Under the pieces are notes generated by a model. It did no database searches. It saw only the letters and a program-made list of their open reading frames with translations, and was not told the origin of the DNA. From contig NZ_AQHJ01000035.1 in assembly GCF_014925405.1 (NCBI RefSeq), positions 620,001-684,000 of the forward strand: a stretch of DNA of 64,000 nucleotides, read 5' to 3'. The DNA comes from Pseudoalteromonas ulvae UL12 (GTDB taxonomy: Bacteria > Pseudomonadota > Gammaproteobacteria > Enterobacterales > Alteromonadaceae). Numbering within the stretch: the stretch's first letter is position 1; each line of letters opens with the position of its first letter. A program made the translations under genes and the position numbers. Positions 26,168-33,971 of this stretch are shown here, one piece after another.

Positions 26168-28090
26168 ATGGGTAAAATTATTGGAATCGATTTAGGTACG
26201 ACGAACTCGTGTGTATCAGTATTAGAAGGTGGTAAGCCACGCGTAATCGAAAATGCGGAAGGCGATCGTACCACTCCTTCAATCATCGCTTATACAGCTG
26301 ATGGTGAAACATTAGTAGGTCAACCGGCAAAGCGCCAAGCAGTGACCAACCCTCAAAACACATTATTCGCAATCAAGCGTTTAATTGGTCGTCGTTTTGA
26401 AGATGAAGAAGTACAACGTGATATCGGTATTATGCCGTTTAAAATCGTTAAAGCTGATAATGGCGATGCATGGGTAGAAGCTCGTGGTGAAAAACGCGCA
26501 GCTCCTCAAATTTCAGCTGAAGTGCTGAAAAAAATGAAGAAAACAGCAGAAGACTACTTAGGTGAGCCTGTGACTGAAGCGGTCATCACAGTACCTGCTT
26601 ATTTTAACGATTCACAACGTCAAGCAACGAAAGATGCTGGCCGTATTGCGGGTCTTGAAGTAAAACGTATCATCAATGAGCCAACAGCCGCTGCACTTGC
26701 ATACGGTATTGAGCGTAAGCAAGGTGACAATGTTGTTGCTGTTTACGACTTAGGTGGTGGTACATTTGATATCTCAATCATTGAAATTGATGATGTTGAA
26801 GGCGAGCAAACATTTGAAGTACTTGCAACTAATGGTGACACGCATTTAGGTGGTGAAGATTTCGATAACCGCGTTATCAATTACTTAGTTAGTGAGTTCA
26901 AAAAAGACCAAGGTATCGATTTAAAAACAGATCCTTTAGCCATGCAACGTGTAAAAGAAGCGGCAGAAAAAGCGAAGATTGAATTATCTTCAGCGCAATC
27001 GACCGAAGTAAACTTACCGTACGTGACTGCTGATGCGACGGGTCCTAAGCACATGAACGTGAAGTTATCTCGTGCAAAACTAGAATCTTTAGTTGAAGAT
27101 TTAGTATTGAAATCACTTGAGCCACTTAAAAAAGCCCTTGCAGACTCTGATTTATCAGTAAGCGATGTGAATGACATTATCCTTGTGGGTGGTCAAACAC
27201 GTATGCCAATGGTACAAAAAGCGGTGGCTGACTTCTTTGGTAAAGAACCACGTAAAGATGTTAACCCAGATGAAGCCGTTGCGATGGGTGCAGCAGTTCA
27301 AGGTGGTGTATTAGCGGGTGACGTAAAAGACGTACTATTACTAGACGTGTGTCCTTTATCACTTGGTATCGAAACAATGGGTCAGGTAATGACTGCATTA
27401 ATCGAGAAAAACACTACTATTCCAACGAAGAAATCACAAACGTTCTCTACAGCTGAAGATAACCAGTCTGCGGTAACGATTCATGTACTTCAAGGTGAGC
27501 GTAAGCGTTCAAGCGATAATAAGTCTTTAGGTCAATTTAACCTAGAAGGTATTCGTCCTGCGCAACGTGGTGCACCACAAATCGAAGTAACATTTGATGT
27601 GGATGCAGATGGTATCTTACATGTATCAGCAAAAGATAAAGATACAGGTAAAGAGCAAAAAATCACCATTCAAGCTAATTCAGGTTTATCAGATGATGAA
27701 GTTGAAGCGATGATCCGTGATGCAGAAGCAAATGCTGAATCAGATAAAAAATTCGAAGAGTTAGTGGCGATTCGTAACCAAGCCGATGCGATGGTACATG
27801 GTACACGTAAGCAAGTTGAAGAAGCCGGTGATGACTTACCTGCTGAAGATAAAGAAGCAATCGAAGCGGCTGTAGTTGAATTAGAAGCTGCCATTAAGAG
27901 TGACAATAAAGAAGAAATCGAAGCTAAAACTCAGGCCTTGATGGAAAAGTCACAAAAATTAATGGAAATTGCTCAAGCTAAAGCACAAGCTGGCCAACCA
28001 CAAGAAGGCGAGCAGGCACAATCATCAGCTAAGCAAGATGATGATGTTGTTGATGCTGAGTTTGAAGAAGTGAAAGACGACAAGAAATAA
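26168..28090 (+). CDS. dnaK: Hsp70 chaperone DnaK
   Basis: The 640-residue chaperone has all the Hsp70 signatures: [12 protein letters not shown] (phosphate 1), [12 protein letters not shown] (phosphate 2), [10 protein letters not shown], the linker [12 protein letters not shown], the substrate-binding domain and a C-terminal lid ending in [17 protein letters not shown]. It refolds proteins with DnaJ and GrpE; grpE is not next to it. The ribosome binding site is TAGGAG and the promoter looks heat-shock controlled. dnaJ follows after 159 bases. Confidence 0.99.
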   Translation: MGKIIGIDLGTTNSCVSVLEGGKPRVIENAEGDRTTPSIIAYTADGETLVGQPAKRQAVTNPQNTLFAIKRLIGRRFEDEEVQRDIGIMPFKIVKADNGDAWVEARGEKRAAPQISAEVLKKMKKTAEDYLGEPVTEAVITVPAYFNDSQRQATKDAGRIAGLEVKRIINEPTAAALAYGIERKQGDNVVAVYDLGGGTFDISIIEIDDVEGEQTFEVLATNGDTHLGGEDFDNRVINYLVSEFKKDQGIDLKTDPLAMQRVKEAAEKAKIELSSAQSTEVNLPYVTADATGPKHMNVKLSRAKLESLVEDLVLKSLEPLKKALADSDLSVSDVNDIILVGGQTRMPMVQKAVADFFGKEPRKDVNPDEAVAMGAAVQGGVLAGDVKDVLLLDVCPLSLGIETMGQVMTALIEKNTTIPTKKSQTFSTAEDNQSAVTIHVLQGERKRSSDNKSLGQFNLEGIRPAQRGAPQIEVTFDVDADGILHVSAKDKDTGKEQKITIQANSGLSDDEVEAMIRDAEANAESDKKFEELVAIRNQADAMVHGTRKQVEEAGDDLPAEDKEAIEAAVVELEAAIKSDNKEEIEAKTQALMEKSQKLMEIAQAKAQAGQPQEGEQAQSSAKQDDDVVDAEFEEVKDDKK

Positions 28091-28101
28091 ATCGTTTTTC
28101 G

Positions 28102-28136
28102 AAGGGCGCGCAGGTCTGAGGATCTAACGCGCCCTT
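28102..28136 (+). terminator. GC-rich hairpin between dnaK and dnaJ
   Basis: AAGGGCGCG and CGCGCCCTT are perfectly complementary 9-base arms around a 17-base loop. No long T-run follows, so it is more likely a partial attenuator or mRNA-stabilising structure that lowers dnaJ relative to dnaK than a full terminator. Confidence 0.5.
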
Positions 28137-28249
28137 AGTCTATGTAAAATTTGAGATTGAAGGGCTGTTTTTACCCGCATCTAGCTTGGGTAATGAGGCA
28201 TCGAAATAGCCAAATGCCCTCGGGCTGAGAAAGGGTAGAGTTGTAAATT

Positions 28250-29383
28250 ATGTCAAAACGCGATTATTACGAAGTACTCGGTGTAGCAAAAGACGCCAGC
28301 GAACGTGACATCAAAAAAGCCTACAAACGTTTAGCGATGAAATACCATCCAGATCGTACTGCAGGTGATAAAGACTTAGAAGCTAAATTTAAAGAAGTAA
28401 AAGAAGCGTATGAGATCTTAACTGATAGTCAAAAACGTCAAACTTACGATCAATACGGCCATGCTGCTTTTGAACAAGGTGGCGGTCATGGTGGCTTTGG
28501 CGGCGGTCAAGGTGACTTTGGTGATATATTTGGCGATGTATTCGGTGACATCTTTGGTGGCGGAGGCGGGCGACGCCAATCGCGCCAGCAACGTGGCGCA
28601 GATTTACGTTACAACATGGAGTTGAGCTTAGAAGAAGCTGTTCGTGGCAAGAGTGTCGAAATTAAAGTACCAACATGGGTTTCGTGTGATCCATGCGATG
28701 GCAGCGGTGCAAAAGCGGGTTCTAAACCGACAACTTGTGGCACGTGTCATGGTTCTGGTCAAGTTCAAATGCGTCAGGGCTTTTTTGCCGTGCAGCAAAC
28801 GTGTCCAACGTGTAACGGACGCGGGCAGATTATTTCTGATCCATGTAACAAATGTCATGGCCAAGGCCGAGTTGAGAAAACCAAAACCCTGTCTGTAAAA
28901 ATTCCTGCTGGCGTCGATACAGGCGATCGTATTCGATTATCAGGTGAAGGTGAAGCTGGACTTAACGGCGCGCCTGCTGGTGATTTGTATGTTCAAGTGT
29001 CTGTTCGTGAACATGCTATTTTTGTGCGCGATGGCAATAATTTATATTGCGAAGTGCCAATCAGCTTTACGACTGCGGCGCTTGGCGGTGATGTCGAAGT
29101 GCCCACATTAGACGGGCGCGCAAAACTCAAAATACCTTCTGAGTGTCAGACCGACAAAATGTTCCGTTTACGAGCAAAAGGAGTGAAGTCTGTTCGAAGT
29201 GGCTCGGTAGGTGATTTAATTTGTAAAGTTGTGATCGAAACACCTGTTAATCTAAACGAACGCCAGAAAGAATTATTGCGTGAGTTAGAAGAAAGTATGG
29301 GCGGTGATAGTGCAAAAAACCGACCTAAGCAACAGGGCTTTTTTGATGGTGTGAAAAAGTTTTTTGATGATTTAACTAAGTAA
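28250..29383 (+). CDS. dnaJ: Hsp40 co-chaperone DnaJ
   Basis: A 377-residue type I J-protein. The J domain has the HPD motif (MKYHPDRT), then come a Gly/Phe-rich stretch near residues 75-108 and the zinc domain with four repeats ([32 protein letters not shown]), then the substrate-binding C-terminus. It stimulates the DnaK ATPase and delivers clients. It probably shares the dnaK heat-shock promoter. Confidence 0.99.
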   Translation: MSKRDYYEVLGVAKDASERDIKKAYKRLAMKYHPDRTAGDKDLEAKFKEVKEAYEILTDSQKRQTYDQYGHAAFEQGGGHGGFGGGQGDFGDIFGDVFGDIFGGGGGRRQSRQQRGADLRYNMELSLEEAVRGKSVEIKVPTWVSCDPCDGSGAKAGSKPTTCGTCHGSGQVQMRQGFFAVQQTCPTCNGRGQIISDPCNKCHGQGRVEKTKTLSVKIPAGVDTGDRIRLSGEGEAGLNGAPAGDLYVQVSVREHAIFVRDGNNLYCEVPISFTTAALGGDVEVPTLDGRAKLKIPSECQTDKMFRLRAKGVKSVRSGSVGDLICKVVIETPVNLNERQKELLRELEESMGGDSAKNRPKQQGFFDGVKKFFDDLTK

Positions 29384-29398
29384 CACGATTGTTTTTTG

Positions 29399-29428
29399 AA
29401 AAGCGCTGATTTATCAGCGCTTTTTTTT
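29399..29428 (+). terminator. Rho-independent terminator after dnaJ
   Basis: AAGCGCTGA and TCAGCGCTT pair around TTTA, followed by a run of eight T residues including the arm end. Confidence 0.95.
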
Positions 29429-29547
29429 GCTTTTTTTTGCTTTTTATTTGAGTTTTGGTTCTATTGAGTTTTATGAAATAAAAATTTGCAGTGTCAAAGT
29501 AACGTAGTACTATCAATTGTCAGCGCTGTCATTTTTTTGGAGGTTAC

Positions 29548-30288
29548 TTGTTAGAAATTGTAAAAACAAAGCTTATCAAGCGGACAAAAATGGATTTAAT
29601 CGCATTAGGGGCCATGTTTATTATATGCTTCTTAATATTTGCCCAATTTGATTTTTTAGAATCTATTTACTCATACTCTCGCCAGTTTGAGTTTCTTGAG
29701 CTAGATGAAGTATTTTCAGCCATCTTCTTAATGGTGTTCTTTTTTGCTATTTTTGCGTACCGTCGCTGGCAAGATACGAAGTTGATGTCTTTGTATTGTG
29801 AAGAGCTTGCGATGGTTGATCCCATTACACAATTGCCCAACCAACGCGCATTAGAGCGTTTGGTGGTGAAAATGAAGTGCCAATCCGATTACCCTTGTTC
29901 TTTTTTACTGATTGATATTGATGGCTTAGAGTCGTCAAAAAATGAGCTTGGCTTAGCTGCAACAGAGCAAGTCGGTATAGAAGTATTGTACAAATTGTCC
30001 CAAGTGCTCGATTGTGATCAGGTGCTTGCTTATCGCAATGGATATCAATATCTCGTCCATTGCCCCAACACCAATCAACATGCCGCGAATGATTTAGTTG
30101 CCAAATTGAATAAAATAAATTTATCCAGTCGCTATGAAACCTATAATTGGATAAACATCAATATTGTTTCAACCACCATTACTCGATACACAGAGCTCAG
30201 TGATATATTTGAATACTTAGATGATGAATTATTACAATTGAGATTAAATAAAGGGACTCAATTGCATGCCGTTGCGAGTAATCACTAA
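29548..30288 (+). CDS. Membrane protein with degenerate GGDEF domain
   Basis: A 246-residue protein with two hydrophobic segments (about residues 16-34 and 54-73) and a GGDEF-like domain. The fold markers AMVDPITQLPNQRALERL and FLLIDIDGLE are present, but the catalytic GGDEF position reads RNGYQYLV, and the substrate-binding segment is also changed. It is therefore unlikely to make cyclic di-GMP and may be a sensor or partner protein. A TTG at 29548 with GGAGG four bases ahead is the likely start; an ATG 42 bases later has a poorer site. It lies just after dnaJ. Confidence 0.7.
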   Translation: MLEIVKTKLIKRTKMDLIALGAMFIICFLIFAQFDFLESIYSYSRQFEFLELDEVFSAIFLMVFFFAIFAYRRWQDTKLMSLYCEELAMVDPITQLPNQRALERLVVKMKCQSDYPCSFLLIDIDGLESSKNELGLAATEQVGIEVLYKLSQVLDCDQVLAYRNGYQYLVHCPNTNQHAANDLVAKLNKINLSSRYETYNWININIVSTTITRYTELSDIFEYLDDELLQLRLNKGTQLHAVASNH

Positions 30289-30344
30289 GTATTTCAGCTA
30301 AGTATCGATAGCTGTCAGTGAATGAGCTGTTTTGAAACAGCCTC

Positions 30345-30584
30345 CTAATTTAACACTAAAAAAACCACTTCTTTGGCTTGGCAACGACATTGCTCTTCTT
30401 TGTGCTGAGTTTGAGAGTGACTAAGGTAAACACACTTGCCAAAACCTAGAGAATCACATTTGGCTTGGCAGGCTAATTTTTGAGTCCAATCGGTATATTC
30501 AGAACTGAGTAAATGTAAAGAAAACAGTGTTAGAAAAGAAATCCCCGTTAGCTTAAAAATCAAATGTGCTTGTGATGTTTTCAT
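30345..30584 (-). CDS. Small cysteine-containing exported or membrane-anchored protein
   Basis: A 79-residue hypothetical protein with an N-terminal hydrophobic segment (LIFKLTGISFLTLFSLHLLSS) and five cysteines (CQAKC, KC, CRC) in its small tail, which suggests disulfides in the periplasm or metal binding. The inner ATG at 30584 follows GGGGTG and gives a proper signal-like start; the longer frame adds eight residues. No family is recognised. Confidence 0.5.
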   Translation of the reverse strand: MKTSQAHLIFKLTGISFLTLFSLHLLSSEYTDWTQKLACQAKCDSLGFGKCVYLSHSQTQHKEEQCRCQAKEVVFLVLN

Positions 30585-30849
30585 AATAATCACCCCACCG
30601 ACAATCAAATAGCACCTAAGACTAAAGTCTAGTATAGAAATTTAAGCGGCTGATAATTTAAAGCGATAACACAATAACAAATATGTATATCACTGCCTCA
30701 TTTTGGGTCAAATTTGCACTTATATGAACATTAAAATGGATTTATACGAGAATTAAAAGATATTTAATTCAATAAAAACAATCGATTAAATATTTTATTT
30801 GCTGTGGCATAAAAGTTGTTTATTAATGGTTTTAGTTAGGAGAATCGTT

Positions 30850-30978
30850 ATGAAGCTATGGTCAGATATCCCCCACTTAATTTATGACTACTTTTATACT
30901 TTGTATTCAATCGACATCAGCCAATGGCCTGTTGGTGAAGATGGTGTTAAAGAAGATGCTCAAGGTGAAAAAAGATGA
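30850..30978 (+). CDS. 42-residue small protein, first of a two-gene unit
   Basis: A short frame starting MKLWSDIPHLIYDYFYTLYS and ending in a charged, lysine-rich tail (VKEDAQGEKR). AGGAG stands seven bases before the ATG, and the stop overlaps the next start as ATGA, strong signs of a real, coupled gene. It is rich in aromatic residues in its first half. No known family. Confidence 0.6.
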   Translation: MKLWSDIPHLIYDYFYTLYSIDISQWPVGEDGVKEDAQGEKR

Positions 30979-31190
30979 GTGTGTCGATAGAGCAACAACA
31001 AGCAGCAATCAACGAAGTGCTCGTGAACAAACGTTTAATTTCAGATGTTGCATCAGAATTTGGGTTAGCAAAGCGAAGCTTGTATTCTTTGATCCAAGCC
31101 AGACAAAAGCCAAACAAGGTCAAATTAAGCTTACTCAAGCAGCAGCTGAACTTAATTGAGCAACAAATAGAACTACTATCTATTAATTGA
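30975..31190 (+). CDS. 71-residue helix-turn-helix-like protein
   Basis: The first half, AAINEVLVNKRLISDVASEF then GLAKRSLYSLIQARQ, resembles a homeodomain-like helix-turn-helix as in transposase OrfA or Psq/Sigma-region 4 proteins. The second half (VKLSLLKQQLNLIEQQIELL) looks like a short coiled coil, good for dimerisation. It could be a small DNA-binding regulator. It is translationally coupled to the 42-residue gene upstream. No catalytic domain is attached and no IS ends were seen around it, so it is not clearly a transposon remnant. Confidence 0.6.
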   Translation: MSVSIEQQQAAINEVLVNKRLISDVASEFGLAKRSLYSLIQARQKPNKVKLSLLKQQLNLIEQQIELLSIN

Positions 31191-31629
31191 AATTAAGAAA
31201 TCTAGTTGCTGATTAAAATGCAAAAAATATGATTGCTTGCACCTTATTTTACTGGGGTGAGCGTCAAGCAGTGTACGACAAATTGAGCTCACTGGAATTA
31301 TTATCTAAAAATGTAGCGGCTTCTACCATAACGGTATTGGTAGCTTCAATTTGGGTAACATCAAATATTTAAATGCATGTACTCATGCAAAAATAGAGTG
31401 GCACTGAGACCAAGGTGTCGGTAGAAAGTTAATAGTAACTTTACTTCCTAGTTGTGCTGTTCAATTTGAGTGATTTTCAAAGTGCCTGATTGCAAGGTTT
31501 GTGTCGCGAGATGATTGACGAAGCGTTCTGTGCAATAGAGTAAAGATTCCGGTTTTTAATCTGATTTAGCTTGAATCGAAGGTGAGATTGACCTAAGTTC
31601 AGCGTGTTAAATCTTAAACTGGAGTAGAT
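31191..31629. other. Long intergenic region before the MgtC-family gene
   Basis: About 440 bases. The only candidate is a 47-codon frame at 31229-31372 (starts MIACTLFYWGERQAVYDKLS, with a hydrophobic end) lacking a good ribosome binding site; it may be chance or a remnant. The rest could be a long leader for the MgtC-family gene, but I found no recognisable riboswitch. Confidence 0.4.
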
Positions 31630-32112
31630 GTGCAAATTTTCGAGTTATTATCTATCGCGCCATTTCATTGGAGTAAAGTGGGCAGTGCGATTTTATGTGG
31701 GCTGATTGTTGGTTTAGAAAGGCAACTGAGGGGGAAACCTGTTGGAATTCGAACCTCCGCTCTCATTGTGTTAGGCACATATTTGTTTATCGCTGCATCA
31801 AATTCTTTAAATAATGATATGACAGACACCTCTCGGATCATTGGCCAGGTCGTGACAGGAGTTGGATTTTTAGGGGCGGGTGTGATGCTTGCAAAAGATG
31901 GTATTGTGGTAGGGGTCACATCTGCAGCCACTATCTGGGTCCTCGCTGCGATTGGAGTCTCGATTTATGTTGCTGGTGAACTAACAGCAATCAAAATATC
32001 TGTGTTGGTTGTGGCAATTCTTTATGGTGTGGATGTGATGGAAGAATATTTTGCCTCTTTAACGCGCGGCGTGCACAGCAAATTTAATAGCTGGAAAAAC
32101 AAACAAAAATAA
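31630..32112 (+). CDS. MgtC/SapB-family membrane protein
   Basis: A 160-residue inner-membrane protein of the MgtC family with four to five hydrophobic helices. The family core is clear: AILCGLIVGLERQLRGKPVGIRTSAL, VTGVGFLGAGVML (split here as signatures), then GVTSAATIWVLAAIGV. MgtC proteins act in low-magnesium adaptation, in Salmonella by inhibiting the F1Fo ATPase. This one lacks the extra C-terminal domain of Salmonella MgtC and is closer to YhiD/SapB forms. The start is a GTG at 31630 with GGAG five bases before. Confidence 0.9.
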   Translation: MQIFELLSIAPFHWSKVGSAILCGLIVGLERQLRGKPVGIRTSALIVLGTYLFIAASNSLNNDMTDTSRIIGQVVTGVGFLGAGVMLAKDGIVVGVTSAATIWVLAAIGVSIYVAGELTAIKISVLVVAILYGVDVMEEYFASLTRGVHSKFNSWKNKQK

Positions 32113-32119
32113 TTCTAAT

Positions 32120-32141
32120 TATAGAGCCTTTTTTGGCTCTA
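32120..32141 (+). terminator. Hairpin after the MgtC-family gene
   Basis: ATAGAGCC and GGCTCTAT pair around TTTTTT. No T-run follows the stem, so its terminator role is uncertain. Confidence 0.45.
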
Positions 32142-32310
32142 TGTCTTAATGGTAATTACTTCTATTTCTATCTTTACTTGCTTATTTTATAAACTCTGCT
32201 TATCGTACTTTTTACTGCTAAACGTTCTAACAAATTCATTTAAAACAAACAGATAACTGCTAAGCTGTTAAGACAAATAAATAGCGCGTCTTCTAATGTA
32301 TGGGGTTATC

Positions 32311-32781
32311 ATGAAAGGTTCACCAACAATACTATCTATGTTAAATCAGGTGCTTACATCTGAACTAACGTCTATCAACCAGTATTTTTTACATGCTCGA
32401 ATGTATAAGAACTGGGGCTTAGACGAGTTGAATGAAAAATCTTATAAAAAATCCATTAAAGATATGAAACAAGCCGATGACTTAATTGAGCGAATTTTAT
32501 TTCTTGAAGGCTTACCAAATCTTCAACAACTCGGAAAGTTATTAATCGGAGAAGAAACAGCAGAAATGCTGCAATGTGATCTTGATTTTCAAACCGATCA
32601 AATTACCTTGTTACGCTCAGCTATTGCGCTGGCAGAGCAAGAACAAGACTATGTTAGTCGAGAATTATTGAATGATATTCTGGAATATGAAGAAGAGCAT
32701 GTTGATTGGATAGAAACACAGCAATCCTTAATTCACAATATCGGCTTAGCGAATTACTTACAAAGTATGATGGAGGAATAA
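32311..32781 (+). CDS. bfr: Bacterioferritin, haem-type subunit with disrupted ferroxidase centre
   Basis: A 156-residue bacterioferritin subunit. Counting from MKGSPTI, the haem ligand M52 is kept. Of the ferroxidase ligands, E18, E127 and H130 remain, while E51 is D, H54 is Q and E94 is Q, and E47 is K. It should bind haem between subunits but oxidise iron poorly. The complementary subunit starts two bases after its stop. The inner ATG at 32311 follows GGGG and gives the conserved N-terminus; the ATG at 32296 would add five non-conserved residues. Confidence 0.93.
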   Translation: MKGSPTILSMLNQVLTSELTSINQYFLHARMYKNWGLDELNEKSYKKSIKDMKQADDLIERILFLEGLPNLQQLGKLLIGEETAEMLQCDLDFQTDQITLLRSAIALAEQEQDYVSRELLNDILEYEEEHVDWIETQQSLIHNIGLANYLQSMMEE

Positions 32782-32782
32782 C

Positions 32783-33268
32783 ATGAAAGGCCATCAAAAT
32801 ATAATCGATTTACTGAATAAGCAGCTAACACTCGAATTAACATCGATGGATCAGTATTTGGCTCATAGTAAATTGTATGAAGATTGGGGTATTGAAAAAC
32901 TCCATCAGCAACTTAGTCACGAATACGAAGAAGAGCTCGATCATGCAAAGCAAATCATTGAGCGCATTTTGTTTCTTGAAGGGAAGCCAGATACGGCATC
33001 GCGAGCACCGATTCATGTCGGAGATAATGTCGAGCAAATGCTCAAAAATGATTTAGCAGCAGAGCAAGTTGTCGCTGAAAGTTTAAGAAATATTATGACA
33101 GTGTGTGAGCAGCAACAAGATTATGTGACCCGTGATATGTTGCAAGCACTCTTAAATGATACAGAGACAGATCATATATATTGGTTAGAGCAACATCTTG
33201 GATTAATAGATAAAATTGGCATCGCTAATTATATCCAATCTCAAATGAGTGCAGGTACACCGGGTTAA
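32783..33268 (+). CDS. bfr: Bacterioferritin, ferroxidase-type subunit without haem methionine
   Basis: A 161-residue ferritin subunit related to the BfrA/FtnA branch (LNDTETDHIYWLEQHLGLI). The ferroxidase residues E18, E51 and H54, the Glu equivalent to E94, and the ExxH pair near the end are all present. The haem methionine position 52 is leucine. With the preceding gene it forms a pair that could assemble a mixed 24-subunit cage, one subunit for haem and the other for iron oxidation. A perfect 13-base-stem terminator follows. Confidence 0.93.
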   Translation: MKGHQNIIDLLNKQLTLELTSMDQYLAHSKLYEDWGIEKLHQQLSHEYEEELDHAKQIIERILFLEGKPDTASRAPIHVGDNVEQMLKNDLAAEQVVAESLRNIMTVCEQQQDYVTRDMLQALLNDTETDHIYWLEQHLGLIDKIGIANYIQSQMSAGTPG

Positions 33269-33276
33269 AGCAATCG

Positions 33277-33317
33277 ACTGAGTCAATAATTGCAATCTTA
33301 TTGACTCAGTTATTTTT
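33277..33317. terminator. Bidirectional terminator between bfr and the NTF2-like gene
   Basis: ACTGAGTCAATAA and TTATTGACTCAGT form a perfect 13-base stem with an 8-base loop, then TATTTTT. It serves the bacterioferritin pair and the convergent gene. Confidence 0.92.
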
Positions 33318-33744
33318 AACTACTGTGATCTATAATAATTTTCCATTGGCCATCAATTTTTTTCCACAACAAAGTATAAAAGCCTGAAACATCTTGTGTT
33401 TCTTTGTAAAGAGTCCATTTTCCAAGTACAAACGCTGTTTTTTCAGTTGTCTCAACAGATAATATTTCAAATTTAAGCTGACCCATTGCCTCTTTTGTCG
33501 GATAACTGAGTTTGTAGTTATCTAACGTCGCTTGCCATCCATATTTAATGCCATTTTTACCAACAAACTGAAGCTTTTCTGATTGCCAATACCCTGCCAT
33601 ATACTGCTCTAATTGCCCCTTATTCCACGCCGTTTCTTGCGCTGTCATGATCGATATTATTTCATCTTTATCAGTATTTGCTTGTACGAAAAAAGCCAAA
33701 AACATGCTGGAAAGAATAATAAACAAGTGTTTGTAGTTGGTCAT
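33316..33744 (-). CDS. Exported NTF2-like (DUF4440/SnoaL-type) protein
   Basis: About 142 residues. An N-terminal signal peptide (KHLFIILSSMFLAFFVQA, cleaved before NTDKD) leads to one cone-shaped alpha/beta domain (DEIISIMTAQETAWNKGQL, then GFYTLLWKKIDGQWKIIIDH). This is the DUF4440 pattern, used by enzymes and binding proteins of many kinds. The ATG at 33744 has GAGAG before it; a start four codons earlier does not. No partner gene suggests a role. Confidence 0.75.
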   Translation of the reverse strand: MTNYKHLFIILSSMFLAFFVQANTDKDEIISIMTAQETAWNKGQLEQYMAGYWQSEKLQFVGKNGIKYGWQATLDNYKLSYPTKEAMGQLKFEILSVETTEKTAFVLGKWTLYKETQDVSGFYTLLWKKIDGQWKIIIDHSS

Positions 33745-33865
33745 TTGTACTCTCATTAAGTGAAGTCGAGTTGATTTTACCGTATTGAAAGCAGAATCAA
33801 GTAATAAAATACAGTCAATCTTAGTTAGCTAACATACTGATATAAATAACAAATGCTCATTTAGA

Positions 33866-33890
33866 TTACATTTAATTAAATTAAATGTAA
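33866..33890. repeat. AT-rich 25-base palindrome upstream of fadE
   Basis: Arms TTACATTTAATT and AATTAAATGTAA around one central A, followed by an A-run. It could be a cruciform, an operator or a bend. It lies about 80 bases ahead of fadE. Confidence 0.5.
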
Positions 33891-33950
33891 AAAAAATTAT
33901 TTAGAGTAATTGATCTAATCACAAAATTATGACGTAATAGTGTTAATTAA

Positions 33951-33967
33951 ATCTGGTCGGATGAGTT
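33951..33967. promoter_or_regulatory. FadR-like operator overlapping the fadE start region
   Basis: ATCTGGTCGGATGAGTT agrees with the E. coli FadR consensus AGCTGGTCCGAYNTGTT at 13 of 16 defined positions and lies 5-21 bases before the fadE ATG. Location and target gene both suit a repressor of beta-oxidation. Confidence 0.5.
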
Positions 33968-33971
33968 GATT

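Noticed and set aside
30975..31190. The 71-residue HTH gene as a remnant of an insertion sequence
   Set aside because: No inverted repeats, no catalytic DDE part and it is coupled to a small upstream gene, so a remnant is not supported.
31229..31372. 47-codon open frame before the MgtC-family gene
   Set aside because: No usable ribosome binding site and no recognised homology; kept only as a note in the intergenic entry.
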